Positions 7,183 through 14,391 of a DNA stretch of 16,828 nt are shown one piece after another. The notes below the pieces were generated by a model. That model did not search any database. It saw only the letters and a program-made list of their open reading frames with translations, and was not told the origin of the DNA. Position numbers and translations under genes: made by a program. Within the stretch, counting starts at the first letter, position 1, and every line of letters starts with the position of its first letter. The stretch is from Marinilabiliaceae bacterium (lineage in GTDB: Bacteria > Bacteroidota > Bacteroidia > Bacteroidales > Marinilabiliaceae), in the NCBI GenBank assembly GCA_027010905.1, contig JALVBA010000349.1:1-16828 (forward strand). The letters are read 5' to 3'.

Positions 7183-8091
7183 TTATCTGTTTCCGGTATT
7201 CATGGCACTCAACATATTTCCATATATTGAGTTCATCTCACCTATAGTCTTACTTAAAACAGCAACCTGCTCTTTGTAGGCTTTTGAATCGTCTACCGAT
7301 TGTGCCAGGTGCTCTTTGATAGTACTTAAACCACTGTTAAGTTCCATTGTGGTTTGAGCCTGCTCGTTGAGTCCTTTAAGTTGTAGCTCGTAAGTAGCAT
7401 TAATAGCCGAAAGGTTTTTATTTACACCATTCAGTTGCTCAGTATAACTTTTGCTATTACTATTTACGCTATCGATATGCTGAGTCATTGCACTACTCAT
7501 CTTAGAGTATGATTCAACCACATGATTACTTGCTTCTGCAAGGTTGGAGGCTGATGAAGTATAACTATCGGCAAGTATTCCTGTTGTCTCTTCCAGTGTT
7601 TTTGCAGTTTTCATCTGCACATTAGAAAATTTACCAACGGCATCACCTGCCTGCATAATATTTTGAAGATATGATTCCGTAGCAAGAGAGGCATCACTAA
7701 CATCCGAAAGCTGCGATGTAGTCATAGTAAGTTTCTTTATCCCTTCAGATAGTTTCTCTACCACCTCCTGATCTAGATTACCATTCTCAATCAGAGCTGC
7801 TAAATCGCTTCCGCCTCCACCTGAGCCGCCCCGCGATGTTGTTGATTCTAATCCTCTTAATTCAGGATATACCAAGCTCCAGTCTGGAGTTTCGTGAGGA
7901 GGTTCAAATGCAGAGAGGAAAAAGATAACAATCTCAGTACCCATACCTATCAAAAGCATCCAACCGGCTCCGGGATAGTGCATTATTTTAAACAATGCTC
8001 CTGCAAGTACTACTGCAGCACCCCAACCGTAAACTTTGCCCATTATCCTCTTATACCCTGGACTCTCAACAAATTCTGTAATAAAACTCAT
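7183..8091 (-). CDS. gldL: T9SS motor protein GldL/PorL
   Basis: GldL (PorL) is the inner-membrane part of the T9SS motor that turns proton flow into movement of GldM. The 302-aa protein has two membrane helices (about 22-38 and 44-62), then a cytoplasmic region with a Gly/Ser-rich linker (about 86-93) and a long, mostly helical part rich in Ser/Thr/Asn/Gln (about 95-300), likely coiled coil. Aligned from memory with F. johnsoniae GldL, the five polar residues known in its membrane part are all kept: Tyr21 (Tyr13), Lys35 (Lys27), His38 (His30), Glu53 (Glu49) and Glu63 (Glu59). The loop between the helices (H-Y-P-G-A-G-W) is four residues shorter than in F. johnsoniae. It lies 44 bases after gldK and 37 before gldM. 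Confidence 0.95.
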   Translation of the reverse strand: MSFITEFVESPGYKRIMGKVYGWGAAVVLAGALFKIMHYPGAGWMLLIGMGTEIVIFFLSAFEPPHETPDWSLVYPELRGLESTTSRGGSGGGGSDLAALIENGNLDQEVVEKLSEGIKKLTMTTSQLSDVSDASLATESYLQNIMQAGDAVGKFSNVQMKTAKTLEETTGILADSYTSSASNLAEASNHVVESYSKMSSAMTQHIDSVNSNSKSYTEQLNGVNKNLSAINATYELQLKGLNEQAQTTMELNSGLSTIKEHLAQSVDDSKAYKEQVAVLSKTIGEMNSIYGNMLSAMNTGNR

Positions 8092-8135
8092 AACAATTTT
8101 TCTCTTTTTCTGATTAACAATCTTCCCTCTTTATA

Positions 8136-9464
8136 CTAGTCTCCAATATAGTCTCTAACACATCTGAAACCAATATATGATTTTGCAGAGTCTTGATACT
8201 CGTATGTACGCGACCCACACTGTAGGTAATAACCAACATCTTTCCATGAACCTCCTCTGATAACTTTTCTTTTCAACACTCCGGGATCATCGGGTAGTGC
8301 ATTATATTTATAGGTAGGATTGAAGTCGTGTGTAAAGCTGTACGATGACTCATCGAAAGCACCTGAAGTCCACTCGGCAACATTTCCTGCCATATCGTAA
8401 AGGCCAAAGTCATTAGGTGCATAAGAGGCAACGGACATTGTTTTAGCTCCTCCATCGTCGCTATAACGACCTCTTAATGGTTTAAAGTTAGCAAGAAAAC
8501 AGCCTTTATCGTTACGGGTATAGAGCCCGCCCCATGGGAAAATTGAATTCTCAAGATTACCTCTTGATGCATATTCCCACTCTGCTTCACTTGGTAGTCG
8601 GTAAGCCATAACCTCAGGCTCTCCTTTTGATCTTAGGAAATTATTCATCAGCTGAGTTCTCCAAATAGTAAATGCAGTAGCTTGTTTCCAGTTAACACCA
8701 ACAACAGGATATTCAGCAAAACCTGGATGCCAAAAGTACTTCTCTGTCCATGGCTCATTAAATGAATATGTGAAGTCGGCAATCCAACACAGTGTGTCAG
8801 GATATGCGTTTACATGATCTTTCATAATGAAAGCAGAACGATCAGTAATTTTCCTCTCTTTTCCTGTTTGATCGTAAACAACTCCTTCGTACGATTTAGT
8901 TTCGAAGTTATATCTGTTGCTTTTTTTAGCAGCCTGTAGCAAATCAACCCACTCATACTGGTAGTCCAGTTTACGTGTGTCAATCTCTTTTCTTCTGAAG
9001 AATCTTTCGTTCTCTGGGAGATACATCTCATCTAGAATCTCGGCATACTCTTCATTATTCCACTCAATCTGCTCATCCCAGTTAACATACGGGGGGTCGA
9101 TTTCATTACCAAGATCGTCCTCTGAAATCAGGAACTCCTCAAACTGTTCGCCCAACAAACGACGGGCGATTGAATCTCTGACCCAGTAAACAAACTGGCG
9201 GTATTCGCTATTGGTAATTTCTGTTTCGTCCATCCAAAACGAACCAACACTAATGGTTTTTGTTTGAGATGTCAGAGACCAGGTGATATCCTGATCGTTG
9301 GGGCCCATATTGAAACTCCCCTGCGGAATGAACAACATTCCATAAGGATCAGGTTCAAAAAATGTTCCACGAGTTGAAATACCAACTAATTCTCCTCCTC
9401 CAGATGATCCACATCCGGACATAATCGTAATAATTATTACACTTAGGGCAAGTACTTTCTTCAT
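8136..9464 (-). CDS. gldK: T9SS ring lipoprotein GldK/PorK
   Basis: GldK (PorK) is an outer-membrane-anchored lipoprotein that makes the T9SS ring with GldN. The 442-aa product has a lipoprotein signal ending at Cys18 (M-S-G-C), a Gly/Ser-rich tether, then an FGE-sulfatase-type fold from about 43: G-S-F-N-M-G (49-54), D-E-T-E-I-T-N-S-E-Y (79-88), L-P-S-E-A-E-W-E-Y (290-298), G-L-Y-D-M-A-G-N-V-A-E-W (354-365), R-G-G-S-W-K-D (403-409) and I-G-F-R-C-V-R (431-437). A charged insert of about 160 residues (roughly 92-250) separates the first and later motifs. The catalytic cysteine pair of true formylglycine-generating enzymes, which follows R-G-G-S, is absent here, so the fold is structural. It lies 45 bases after porP and 44 before gldL. 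Confidence 0.94.
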   Translation of the reverse strand: MKKVLALSVIIITIMSGCGSSGGGELVGISTRGTFFEPDPYGMLFIPQGSFNMGPNDQDITWSLTSQTKTISVGSFWMDETEITNSEYRQFVYWVRDSIARRLLGEQFEEFLISEDDLGNEIDPPYVNWDEQIEWNNEEYAEILDEMYLPENERFFRRKEIDTRKLDYQYEWVDLLQAAKKSNRYNFETKSYEGVVYDQTGKERKITDRSAFIMKDHVNAYPDTLCWIADFTYSFNEPWTEKYFWHPGFAEYPVVGVNWKQATAFTIWRTQLMNNFLRSKGEPEVMAYRLPSEAEWEYASRGNLENSIFPWGGLYTRNDKGCFLANFKPLRGRYSDDGGAKTMSVASYAPNDFGLYDMAGNVAEWTSGAFDESSYSFTHDFNPTYKYNALPDDPGVLKRKVIRGGSWKDVGYYLQCGSRTYEYQDSAKSYIGFRCVRDYIGD

Positions 9465-9509
9465 GATACTATAAATATCTGAATTATTTAATTTATTTAT
9501 TTTACTCTA

Positions 9510-10463
9510 TTATAAATACCTCACGCTCTTATAGCGTTTGGTGCGTTTTTCAAAGTTCAAATCAAAACTGTAACCTATCACTATCTCATGTGTTCCCGAG
9601 CTATAGGCAGCTAATTTTGATAAAATGATATCGTAGCTGTAACCAAATTTCAATCCGTTCGGCAATTCGAGCCCTGCAAGTATTACTATTGCGTCTTGAT
9701 GCCGGTATGTAATGCCTCCCCAATACTTATCTTTCACGTATGCATTAGCATTAACATCGACCTGAAATCCTGCAAAGTCAGTTTTCAAAAATAGTGATGG
9801 TACTAGTACCACCGGCCAGTTTTTCAACTTGTAACGAATACCACCATTTAAAAAGAACGTTTGTTTCAAGTATGTCTGAAACTCATCATCAAAATTAGGT
9901 GCGGGTTTGTTTAAATGATTAACGGAGAAACCTACATAATATTTTGTATGCTCGTAAAAAGCTCCGAAACCCAAATCGAAAGCCATTCCTGAAACTTCTG
10001 TTTGTGGGATGGCCGGATCATCTTTTGAATGATACGTGTTACCATCAACACCTCCAAGTGGGTCTAAGGTTGTTCCATCAAGCGTTTGATTAAGAAAACC
10101 AACACTAAGTCCTACTCCCAAAGTTCCGTCCAAAACATCAATACGGTAGGCGTAACTAAAATCGACAAAAAGGTTTTTAAATGGCCCCACTTCGTCATTT
10201 CCAATAATAAGCCCTATTCCGCTCTCCTGCTTAAATAAATTTACCGCTGCATCTGCTCCAAAAACCGTTGTCTTCGGCGCCCCCTCAAATCCCATCCACT
10301 GCTGCCGGCTTATTGCTGATAAATTAACCATCCCGGATGTTCCGGCGAAACCGGGATTGCTGGTTAAATGGTTAAACATGTTCTGACTAAACTGGGGGTC
10401 AAACTGCGCCCATGCCAGTGTAGACATAAATAAGAACAGAAGAACAGATAACCTTCTCACCAT
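9510..10463 (-). CDS. porP: T9SS outer-membrane protein PorP/SprF family
   Basis: This is a predicted outer-membrane beta-barrel of the PorP/SprF family; PorP is essential for T9SS in Porphyromonas, and SprF homologues help single secreted proteins in Flavobacterium. The 317-aa product has a signal peptide with a hydrophobic core (about 6-17) and probable cleavage after Ala19 (A-W-A-Q). The family start follows: F-D-P-Q-F-S-Q-N-M-F, then N-P-G-F-A-G (36-41) and R-Q-Q-W-M-G-F-E-G-A-P (53-63). Alternating hydrophobic/polar strands run to the C-terminus. Its place directly before gldK in the same direction marks it as the core-cluster PorP rather than one of the many scattered SprF paralogues. 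It is the first gene of the unit, 147 bases from the arginase-like gene, so it probably has its own promoter there. Confidence 0.92.
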   Translation of the reverse strand: MVRRLSVLLFLFMSTLAWAQFDPQFSQNMFNHLTSNPGFAGTSGMVNLSAISRQQWMGFEGAPKTTVFGADAAVNLFKQESGIGLIIGNDEVGPFKNLFVDFSYAYRIDVLDGTLGVGLSVGFLNQTLDGTTLDPLGGVDGNTYHSKDDPAIPQTEVSGMAFDLGFGAFYEHTKYYVGFSVNHLNKPAPNFDDEFQTYLKQTFFLNGGIRYKLKNWPVVLVPSLFLKTDFAGFQVDVNANAYVKDKYWGGITYRHQDAIVILAGLELPNGLKFGYSYDIILSKLAAYSSGTHEIVIGYSFDLNFEKRTKRYKSVRYL

Positions 10464-10514
10464 TTGTTCTGAAATAACCGGTTAACAATCTAACCTTTGG
10501 TTTAACTTTTTAAT

Positions 10515-10539
10515 TTAGTTTCTAAAACTATAAAACTAA
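10515..10539 (-). repeat. Tandem octamer inside a short dyad upstream of porP
   Basis: TAAAACTA occurs twice in tandem (10523-10530 and 10531-10538). The region also carries a dyad, TTAGTTT (10515-10521) and AAACTAA (10533-10539). Read toward porP, each octamer is TAGTTTTA, one base off the -7 box TAnnTTTG. It sits about 50-75 bases before the porP ATG. It may be the promoter or a regulator site of the T9SS operon; AT-rich chance is the alternative. Confidence 0.3.
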
Positions 10540-10555
10540 TTTTTCAAATGAAAAC

Positions 10556-10577
10556 ATCTCAGACAAAAAGCTGAGAT
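10556..10577 (-). terminator. Possible terminator of the topA/arginase-like unit
   Basis: ATCTCAG (10556-10562) pairs perfectly with CTGAGAT (10571-10577) over an 8-base loop. In the minus direction, 33 bases past the stop of the arginase-like gene, it is followed by GTTTTCATTT, a poor T-tract. It would partly separate the upstream genes from porP but may allow read-through. Confidence 0.45.
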
Positions 10578-10610
10578 TGTATACTATATTTAAACGTAAA
10601 AGTTTCAATT

Positions 10611-11807
10611 TTAATCACTATCTGTGAAACTATTTTTCTTACTACCTGATATAGAGCTACTTTTTTTAACAGAAATAATCCACTTTTCAGGTATAATGTT
10701 TTTAATTGCTTCATCATAATCCTGCTTACAGCAAGAGATAATACTACTATTATCTTCGTCCGGCACTTCAACCCACCATCTTCCGTTCTGTGTATTATTA
10801 AAAAAGCGAATGTCAACTTCATAATCTTCCAGATGCACAATAAACATACTATACGACTCAATATCCCGTACGGGAAAGTCATTGTGCCTAGCCGAAACTC
10901 CCTCCAGAAAATGCCATACTATCTGCGCCGAAAGAAAAACTCCACTTTCGAAGTTACTGTCAAAACCGGGAGCCAGCTCAAACAGGCCAAATGCCTTCAA
11001 CTTATCACTTAAACCTGCATAGTGGGCAAGCTGACATATCTCGTTCGAAAACAGTCCATTGGGCATCGCTCCTGCCTGCGCAGGCATATCCGAGCTCTTA
11101 ACCGCAGCGACATCTATTGAGAGAAGATCAGCATCTCTCAGGTATGGCTCCGCCTTTTTTATGGCTTCATCTCTTATCTCCCCCAGTCGTAGCAGGTTAA
11201 AATAGTTACTGTTTACAAGTTGCTCCTGCCCGGATGAGTACAGATATTTCTGTACTCCTAACAGGGTAACGCTATTTATGTGCTGTTTATTGTCGGAGAG
11301 TACCTTTTTTAGGAAATTAGCAGAATCAGCCTTCCGAGACTCTTTAATGTAATCTATCTTTGAATCGATTATTGAGAGACTCCACTCCTCCCCTTTTGAG
11401 CTTAGGGCATCAGCCATAGGAATGGTGTAGTCCTGCCCCCCTCCTATAACCAGCGGAATAACGGAATTCTTAATCAGATATGCAGTCACCTCTTTTAAGA
11501 CAATATACTTATCCTTTATGGTTTTACCATTAATATTACCCAGGTCAACTATTTTCAGTTCTCTGGCGAGACCACTTAACCCGTAAAGTTTTGAACGAAT
11601 AGCTCCGGGTGCTTTAGCACAACCCGAACCGGTTTTACTGTTTGCGCATTTCTCAATACCTATAACAGCCACATCAAAATCTTCCAATGTAATATTACTT
11701 TTACTATCAAACAGAGCAATATTGTTGCCTAGCCTAATGTCAGCATCGCCGCCAAACACACGCTCTACACTAAATTTTGCAGGGGTAAAATAGTATTCTA
11801 GCTCCAC
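10611..11807 (-). CDS. Arginase/formimidoylglutamase-family protein, probable pseudoenzyme
   Basis: The 398-aa protein has the ureohydrolase (arginase-like) fold signature but not the full metal site. Family members use two manganese ions held by six residues in GG-x-H, D-x-H-x-D and S-x-D-x-D. Here these read G-G-G-Q-D (122-126), D-S-K-I-D (148-152) and S-I-D-V-A (230-234). Asp148, Asp152 and Asp232 are kept, while the two His are replaced by Gln125 and Lys150 and one Asp by Ala234. Other family traits remain, such as S-D-M-P (239-242) followed by P-N-G-L and a C-terminal domain of about 85 residues beyond the usual fold. Similar Bacteroidota proteins are often annotated as formimidoylglutamase or arginase, but hydrolysis looks unlikely here. 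No other histidine-degradation gene is nearby. It starts 15 bases after topA, so it is probably co-transcribed with it, and precedes the T9SS operon. Its function is unknown. Confidence 0.85.
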   Translation of the reverse strand: MELEYYFTPAKFSVERVFGGDADIRLGNNIALFDSKSNITLEDFDVAVIGIEKCANSKTGSGCAKAPGAIRSKLYGLSGLARELKIVDLGNINGKTIKDKYIVLKEVTAYLIKNSVIPLVIGGGQDYTIPMADALSSKGEEWSLSIIDSKIDYIKESRKADSANFLKKVLSDNKQHINSVTLLGVQKYLYSSGQEQLVNSNYFNLLRLGEIRDEAIKKAEPYLRDADLLSIDVAAVKSSDMPAQAGAMPNGLFSNEICQLAHYAGLSDKLKAFGLFELAPGFDSNFESGVFLSAQIVWHFLEGVSARHNDFPVRDIESYSMFIVHLEDYEVDIRFFNNTQNGRWWVEVPDEDNSSIISCCKQDYDEAIKNIIPEKWIISVKKSSSISGSKKNSFTDSD

Positions 11808-11822
11808 CGGTAAAAATTTAAT

Positions 11823-14240
11823 TTATTTCTTTCTAGTACTCTTCTTCGCTGTGCTCTTCTTTGTTGAACTCTTCTTCTTCGCAGCCCCCTTTTTTGCGGT
11901 TGACCCTTTGGCTCCTTTTTCAACCAGTTCGAGACAATCTTTCAAGCTTAGCTTTGAGGCTTCAACAGTTTTAGGTATCCGATAATTTTTCTTTTTGAAA
12001 GAGATATAGGGTCCCCAACGACCATTCAAAACGCTAAGTTCAGGCTCTTCATCGAAAGTCTTAATTATCTTCTTAATATCAGCTTCGCGCTTCTCCTTAA
12101 TTCTCTCTATTGATGTTTCTAGATCGATGGAGTATGGGTCGTCAACATCCTTTTTAAGAGAGACAAATTTATTGTTATGACGAATATAGGGGCCAAAACG
12201 ACCTATACCGATAGTCACCACTTTATCCTCAAATTCACCTAACTGACGTGGAAGTTTAAATAGCTCCAGAGCCTCTTCAAGTGATATTGTTTCGATATGC
12301 TGACCTCGTTGTAACGAAGCAAATCGTGGCTTTTCAGCCTCCTCTCCCTCCTGTGACTCTCCCATCTGTGCCATAGGTCCAAATCGGCCAATTCTAACCA
12401 GTACAACCTTTCCTGTTGCGGGGTCTTCGCCTAAGATGCGCTCACCTGTACTCTTCTCCGAGTTCTCTATCGTCTCCTCTACTTTATTGTGGAATGGTTT
12501 GTAAAATTCATCGATTGCCTCGTTCCATACTAAATTTCCTTCTGCAATATCATCAAACTCCTTCTCCACTTTTGCGGTAAAATCAAAACTTACCACATCA
12601 AGGAAGTGCTTAACCAGAAAATCATTTACCACCATACCTATATCAGTAGGAAACAACTTACTACGTTCAGCTCCTGTAAATTCTGTCTTATCACTGGTGG
12701 TTATGTCACCAGCCTGAAGAATAAAATGTTTATAAACACGCTCTTTCCCGGGTCTGTCCTCCTTTACCACATATCCACGATTTTGAATGGTAGATATTGT
12801 GGGGGCATAAGTTGACGGACGACCGATACCCAGCTCCTCCAAGCGACGTACCAAGCTGGCTTCAGTAAATCTTGCCGGTTTCTGTGTCCAACGCTGACGT
12901 GCTTCACAGTAGTTTAGGGCAAGATGTTCGCCAACACTCAAGGCAGGCAGAAGTGATTTCTTATCATCGTCAGCAATGTCGGGCTCTTGGTCAGTAGATT
13001 CAATGTAAACTCTTAAGAATCCATCAAACTTTATCACCTCTCCTGTTGCTGTAAACTTCTCGCCCGTTTTGCCAACATCAATTGAGATTACTGTCTTCTC
13101 CAGTTTGGCACTGCTCATTTGTGAAGCGATAGTACGTTTCCAGATAAGACTGTAGAGGCGTTGCTCTGCACCGGAGCCTGAGACAGACTCCTTCTCCATG
13201 TATGTGGGACGTATGGCTTCGTGAGCCTCCTGAGCACCCTTCGATTTGGTTTTGTACTTGCGTGTTTTCAAATACTCTGCCCCCATCTTATCGGTAATAA
13301 CCTCACTTATATTTTTCACTGCTGCTTCGGCCAGATTTACCGAGTCGGTACGCATGTAGGTAATATTACCTGCCTCGTACAGTTTCTGAGCAACAGCCAT
13401 AGTTTGAGCAACCGAGAATCCCAGCTTCCTACTGGCCTCTTGTTGCAAGGTTGATGTGGTAAAAGGCGCAGCAGGTGACTTTGAAAATGGTTTCTTATCA
13501 ACTTTTGCAACGGTGTAATCAACACCTTTACACTTCTCCAGAAACTCAGAGGTCTCATCAGAAGTAACAATGCGCCTGGAAAGTTCAGCTTTAACCTCTT
13601 GCACCTCGCCCAAACCAATCTCAGCATTGAACATCGCTGTTACCCTGAATGAATCTTTAGGTTGAAAAGAGAATATCTCACGCTCTTTCTCAACAATAAG
13701 ACGTACTGCTACCGACTGCACACGCCCTGCTGAGAGTGATGGTTTAACCTTACGCCACAACACCGGCGACAACTCAAACCCTACCAGTCTGTCAAGCACA
13801 CGACGAGCCTGCTGAGCATCCACCAGATTAATATCGATCTTACGGGGATTTTTGATTGCGTTGAGAATTGCATCCTTAGTAATTTCATGAAAAACAATAC
13901 GTCTAGTATTCTCCTCATTCAACTCCAACACTTCGAACAGATGCCACGCAATAGCTTCTCCCTCGCGGTCCTCATCAGAAGCGAGCCATACAGTAGTGGC
14001 TTTCTTTGCCAAAGATTTCAGCTCCTTAACAATATCTTTTTTATCTTTTGATATGATATAATCAGGCTGATAATTATTCTTCGTATCAACACCATAATCT
14101 ACTTTCGACAAGTCACGAATATGACCATAGCTTGATTTTACCAAAAAATCCTTTCCCAAATATTTCTCAATGGTTTTAGCCTTTGCAGGGGACTCCACAA
14201 TAACTAAGTTCTCAACATTTCCCTTCTCTTTTTTCGCCAT
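11823..14240 (-). CDS. topA: DNA topoisomerase I (type IA)
   Basis: TopA relaxes negative supercoils by cutting and passing one DNA strand. The 805-aa protein has the TOPRIM domain with Glu16 in V-I-V-E-S-P-A-K-A and the acidic D-E-D-R-E (89-93). The active-site Tyr295 lies in N-I-T-Y-M-R-T-D-S (292-300). Other core motifs are S-A-G-R-V-Q-S (170-176), H-E-A-I-R-P-T (340-346) and G-I-G-R-P-S-T-Y-A (471-479). The C-terminal part has no four-cysteine zinc fingers (only three Cys in the whole protein). It carries three G-R-[FW]-G-P repeats (618, 680 and 740) and ends in a Lys/Ser/Ala/Thr tail (about 776-805) likely to bind DNA, as in several actinobacterial and Bacteroidota TopA proteins. It is first in its unit, divergent from the PBP gene, with an exact TAnnTTTG box 40 bases before the ATG. 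Confidence 0.97.
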   Translation of the reverse strand: MAKKEKGNVENLVIVESPAKAKTIEKYLGKDFLVKSSYGHIRDLSKVDYGVDTKNNYQPDYIISKDKKDIVKELKSLAKKATTVWLASDEDREGEAIAWHLFEVLELNEENTRRIVFHEITKDAILNAIKNPRKIDINLVDAQQARRVLDRLVGFELSPVLWRKVKPSLSAGRVQSVAVRLIVEKEREIFSFQPKDSFRVTAMFNAEIGLGEVQEVKAELSRRIVTSDETSEFLEKCKGVDYTVAKVDKKPFSKSPAAPFTTSTLQQEASRKLGFSVAQTMAVAQKLYEAGNITYMRTDSVNLAEAAVKNISEVITDKMGAEYLKTRKYKTKSKGAQEAHEAIRPTYMEKESVSGSGAEQRLYSLIWKRTIASQMSSAKLEKTVISIDVGKTGEKFTATGEVIKFDGFLRVYIESTDQEPDIADDDKKSLLPALSVGEHLALNYCEARQRWTQKPARFTEASLVRRLEELGIGRPSTYAPTISTIQNRGYVVKEDRPGKERVYKHFILQAGDITTSDKTEFTGAERSKLFPTDIGMVVNDFLVKHFLDVVSFDFTAKVEKEFDDIAEGNLVWNEAIDEFYKPFHNKVEETIENSEKSTGERILGEDPATGKVVLVRIGRFGPMAQMGESQEGEEAEKPRFASLQRGQHIETISLEEALELFKLPRQLGEFEDKVVTIGIGRFGPYIRHNNKFVSLKKDVDDPYSIDLETSIERIKEKREADIKKIIKTFDEEPELSVLNGRWGPYISFKKKNYRIPKTVEASKLSLKDCLELVEKGAKGSTAKKGAAKKKSSTKKSTAKKSTRKK

Positions 14241-14280
14241 TGTGTTAAAAAATTTAATTTAAAACAGTGTTTTGAGAGGA

Positions 14281-14288
14281 CAAAAGTA
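14281..14288 (-). promoter_or_regulatory. Probable -7 box of the topA promoter
   Basis: Read on the minus strand, this is TACTTTTG, an exact TAnnTTTG match, 40 bases before the topA ATG. A TTG lies about 13 bases further upstream, nearer than the usual -33 spacing, so only the -7 box is called. Confidence 0.5.
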
Positions 14289-14365
14289 GAAAAATAATTG
14301 CCAATTAATTAAAAAATATGAATGCTTTACATTTATAACATCAATAAGCTTACATTAAATTTTAC

Positions 14366-14373
14366 TATTTTTA
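14366..14373 (+). promoter_or_regulatory. Possible -7 box of the PBP1A promoter
   Basis: TATTTTTA differs from TAnnTTTG only in its last base and lies 18 bases before the ATG at 14392, the same leader length as seen for manC. No clear -33 TTG is seen. The 151-base gap between the divergent topA and PBP genes must hold both promoters. Confidence 0.35.
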
Positions 14374-14391
14374 CCCAAAATTTCCTTCAAC

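Noticed and set aside
10559..10882. A 107-codon minus-strand frame overlapping the 3' end of the arginase-like gene
   Set aside because: It lies in another frame of the same strand over a gene with clear family motifs, and its product is not protein-like.
10611..11807. Calling the gene hutG (histidine degradation)
   Set aside because: Three metal ligands are missing and no hutH, hutU or hutI is nearby, so the catalytic name is not supported.
13337..13627. A 96-codon minus-strand frame within topA
   Set aside because: It lies fully inside topA, which has strong motifs through this region. The overlap is a codon-composition artefact.
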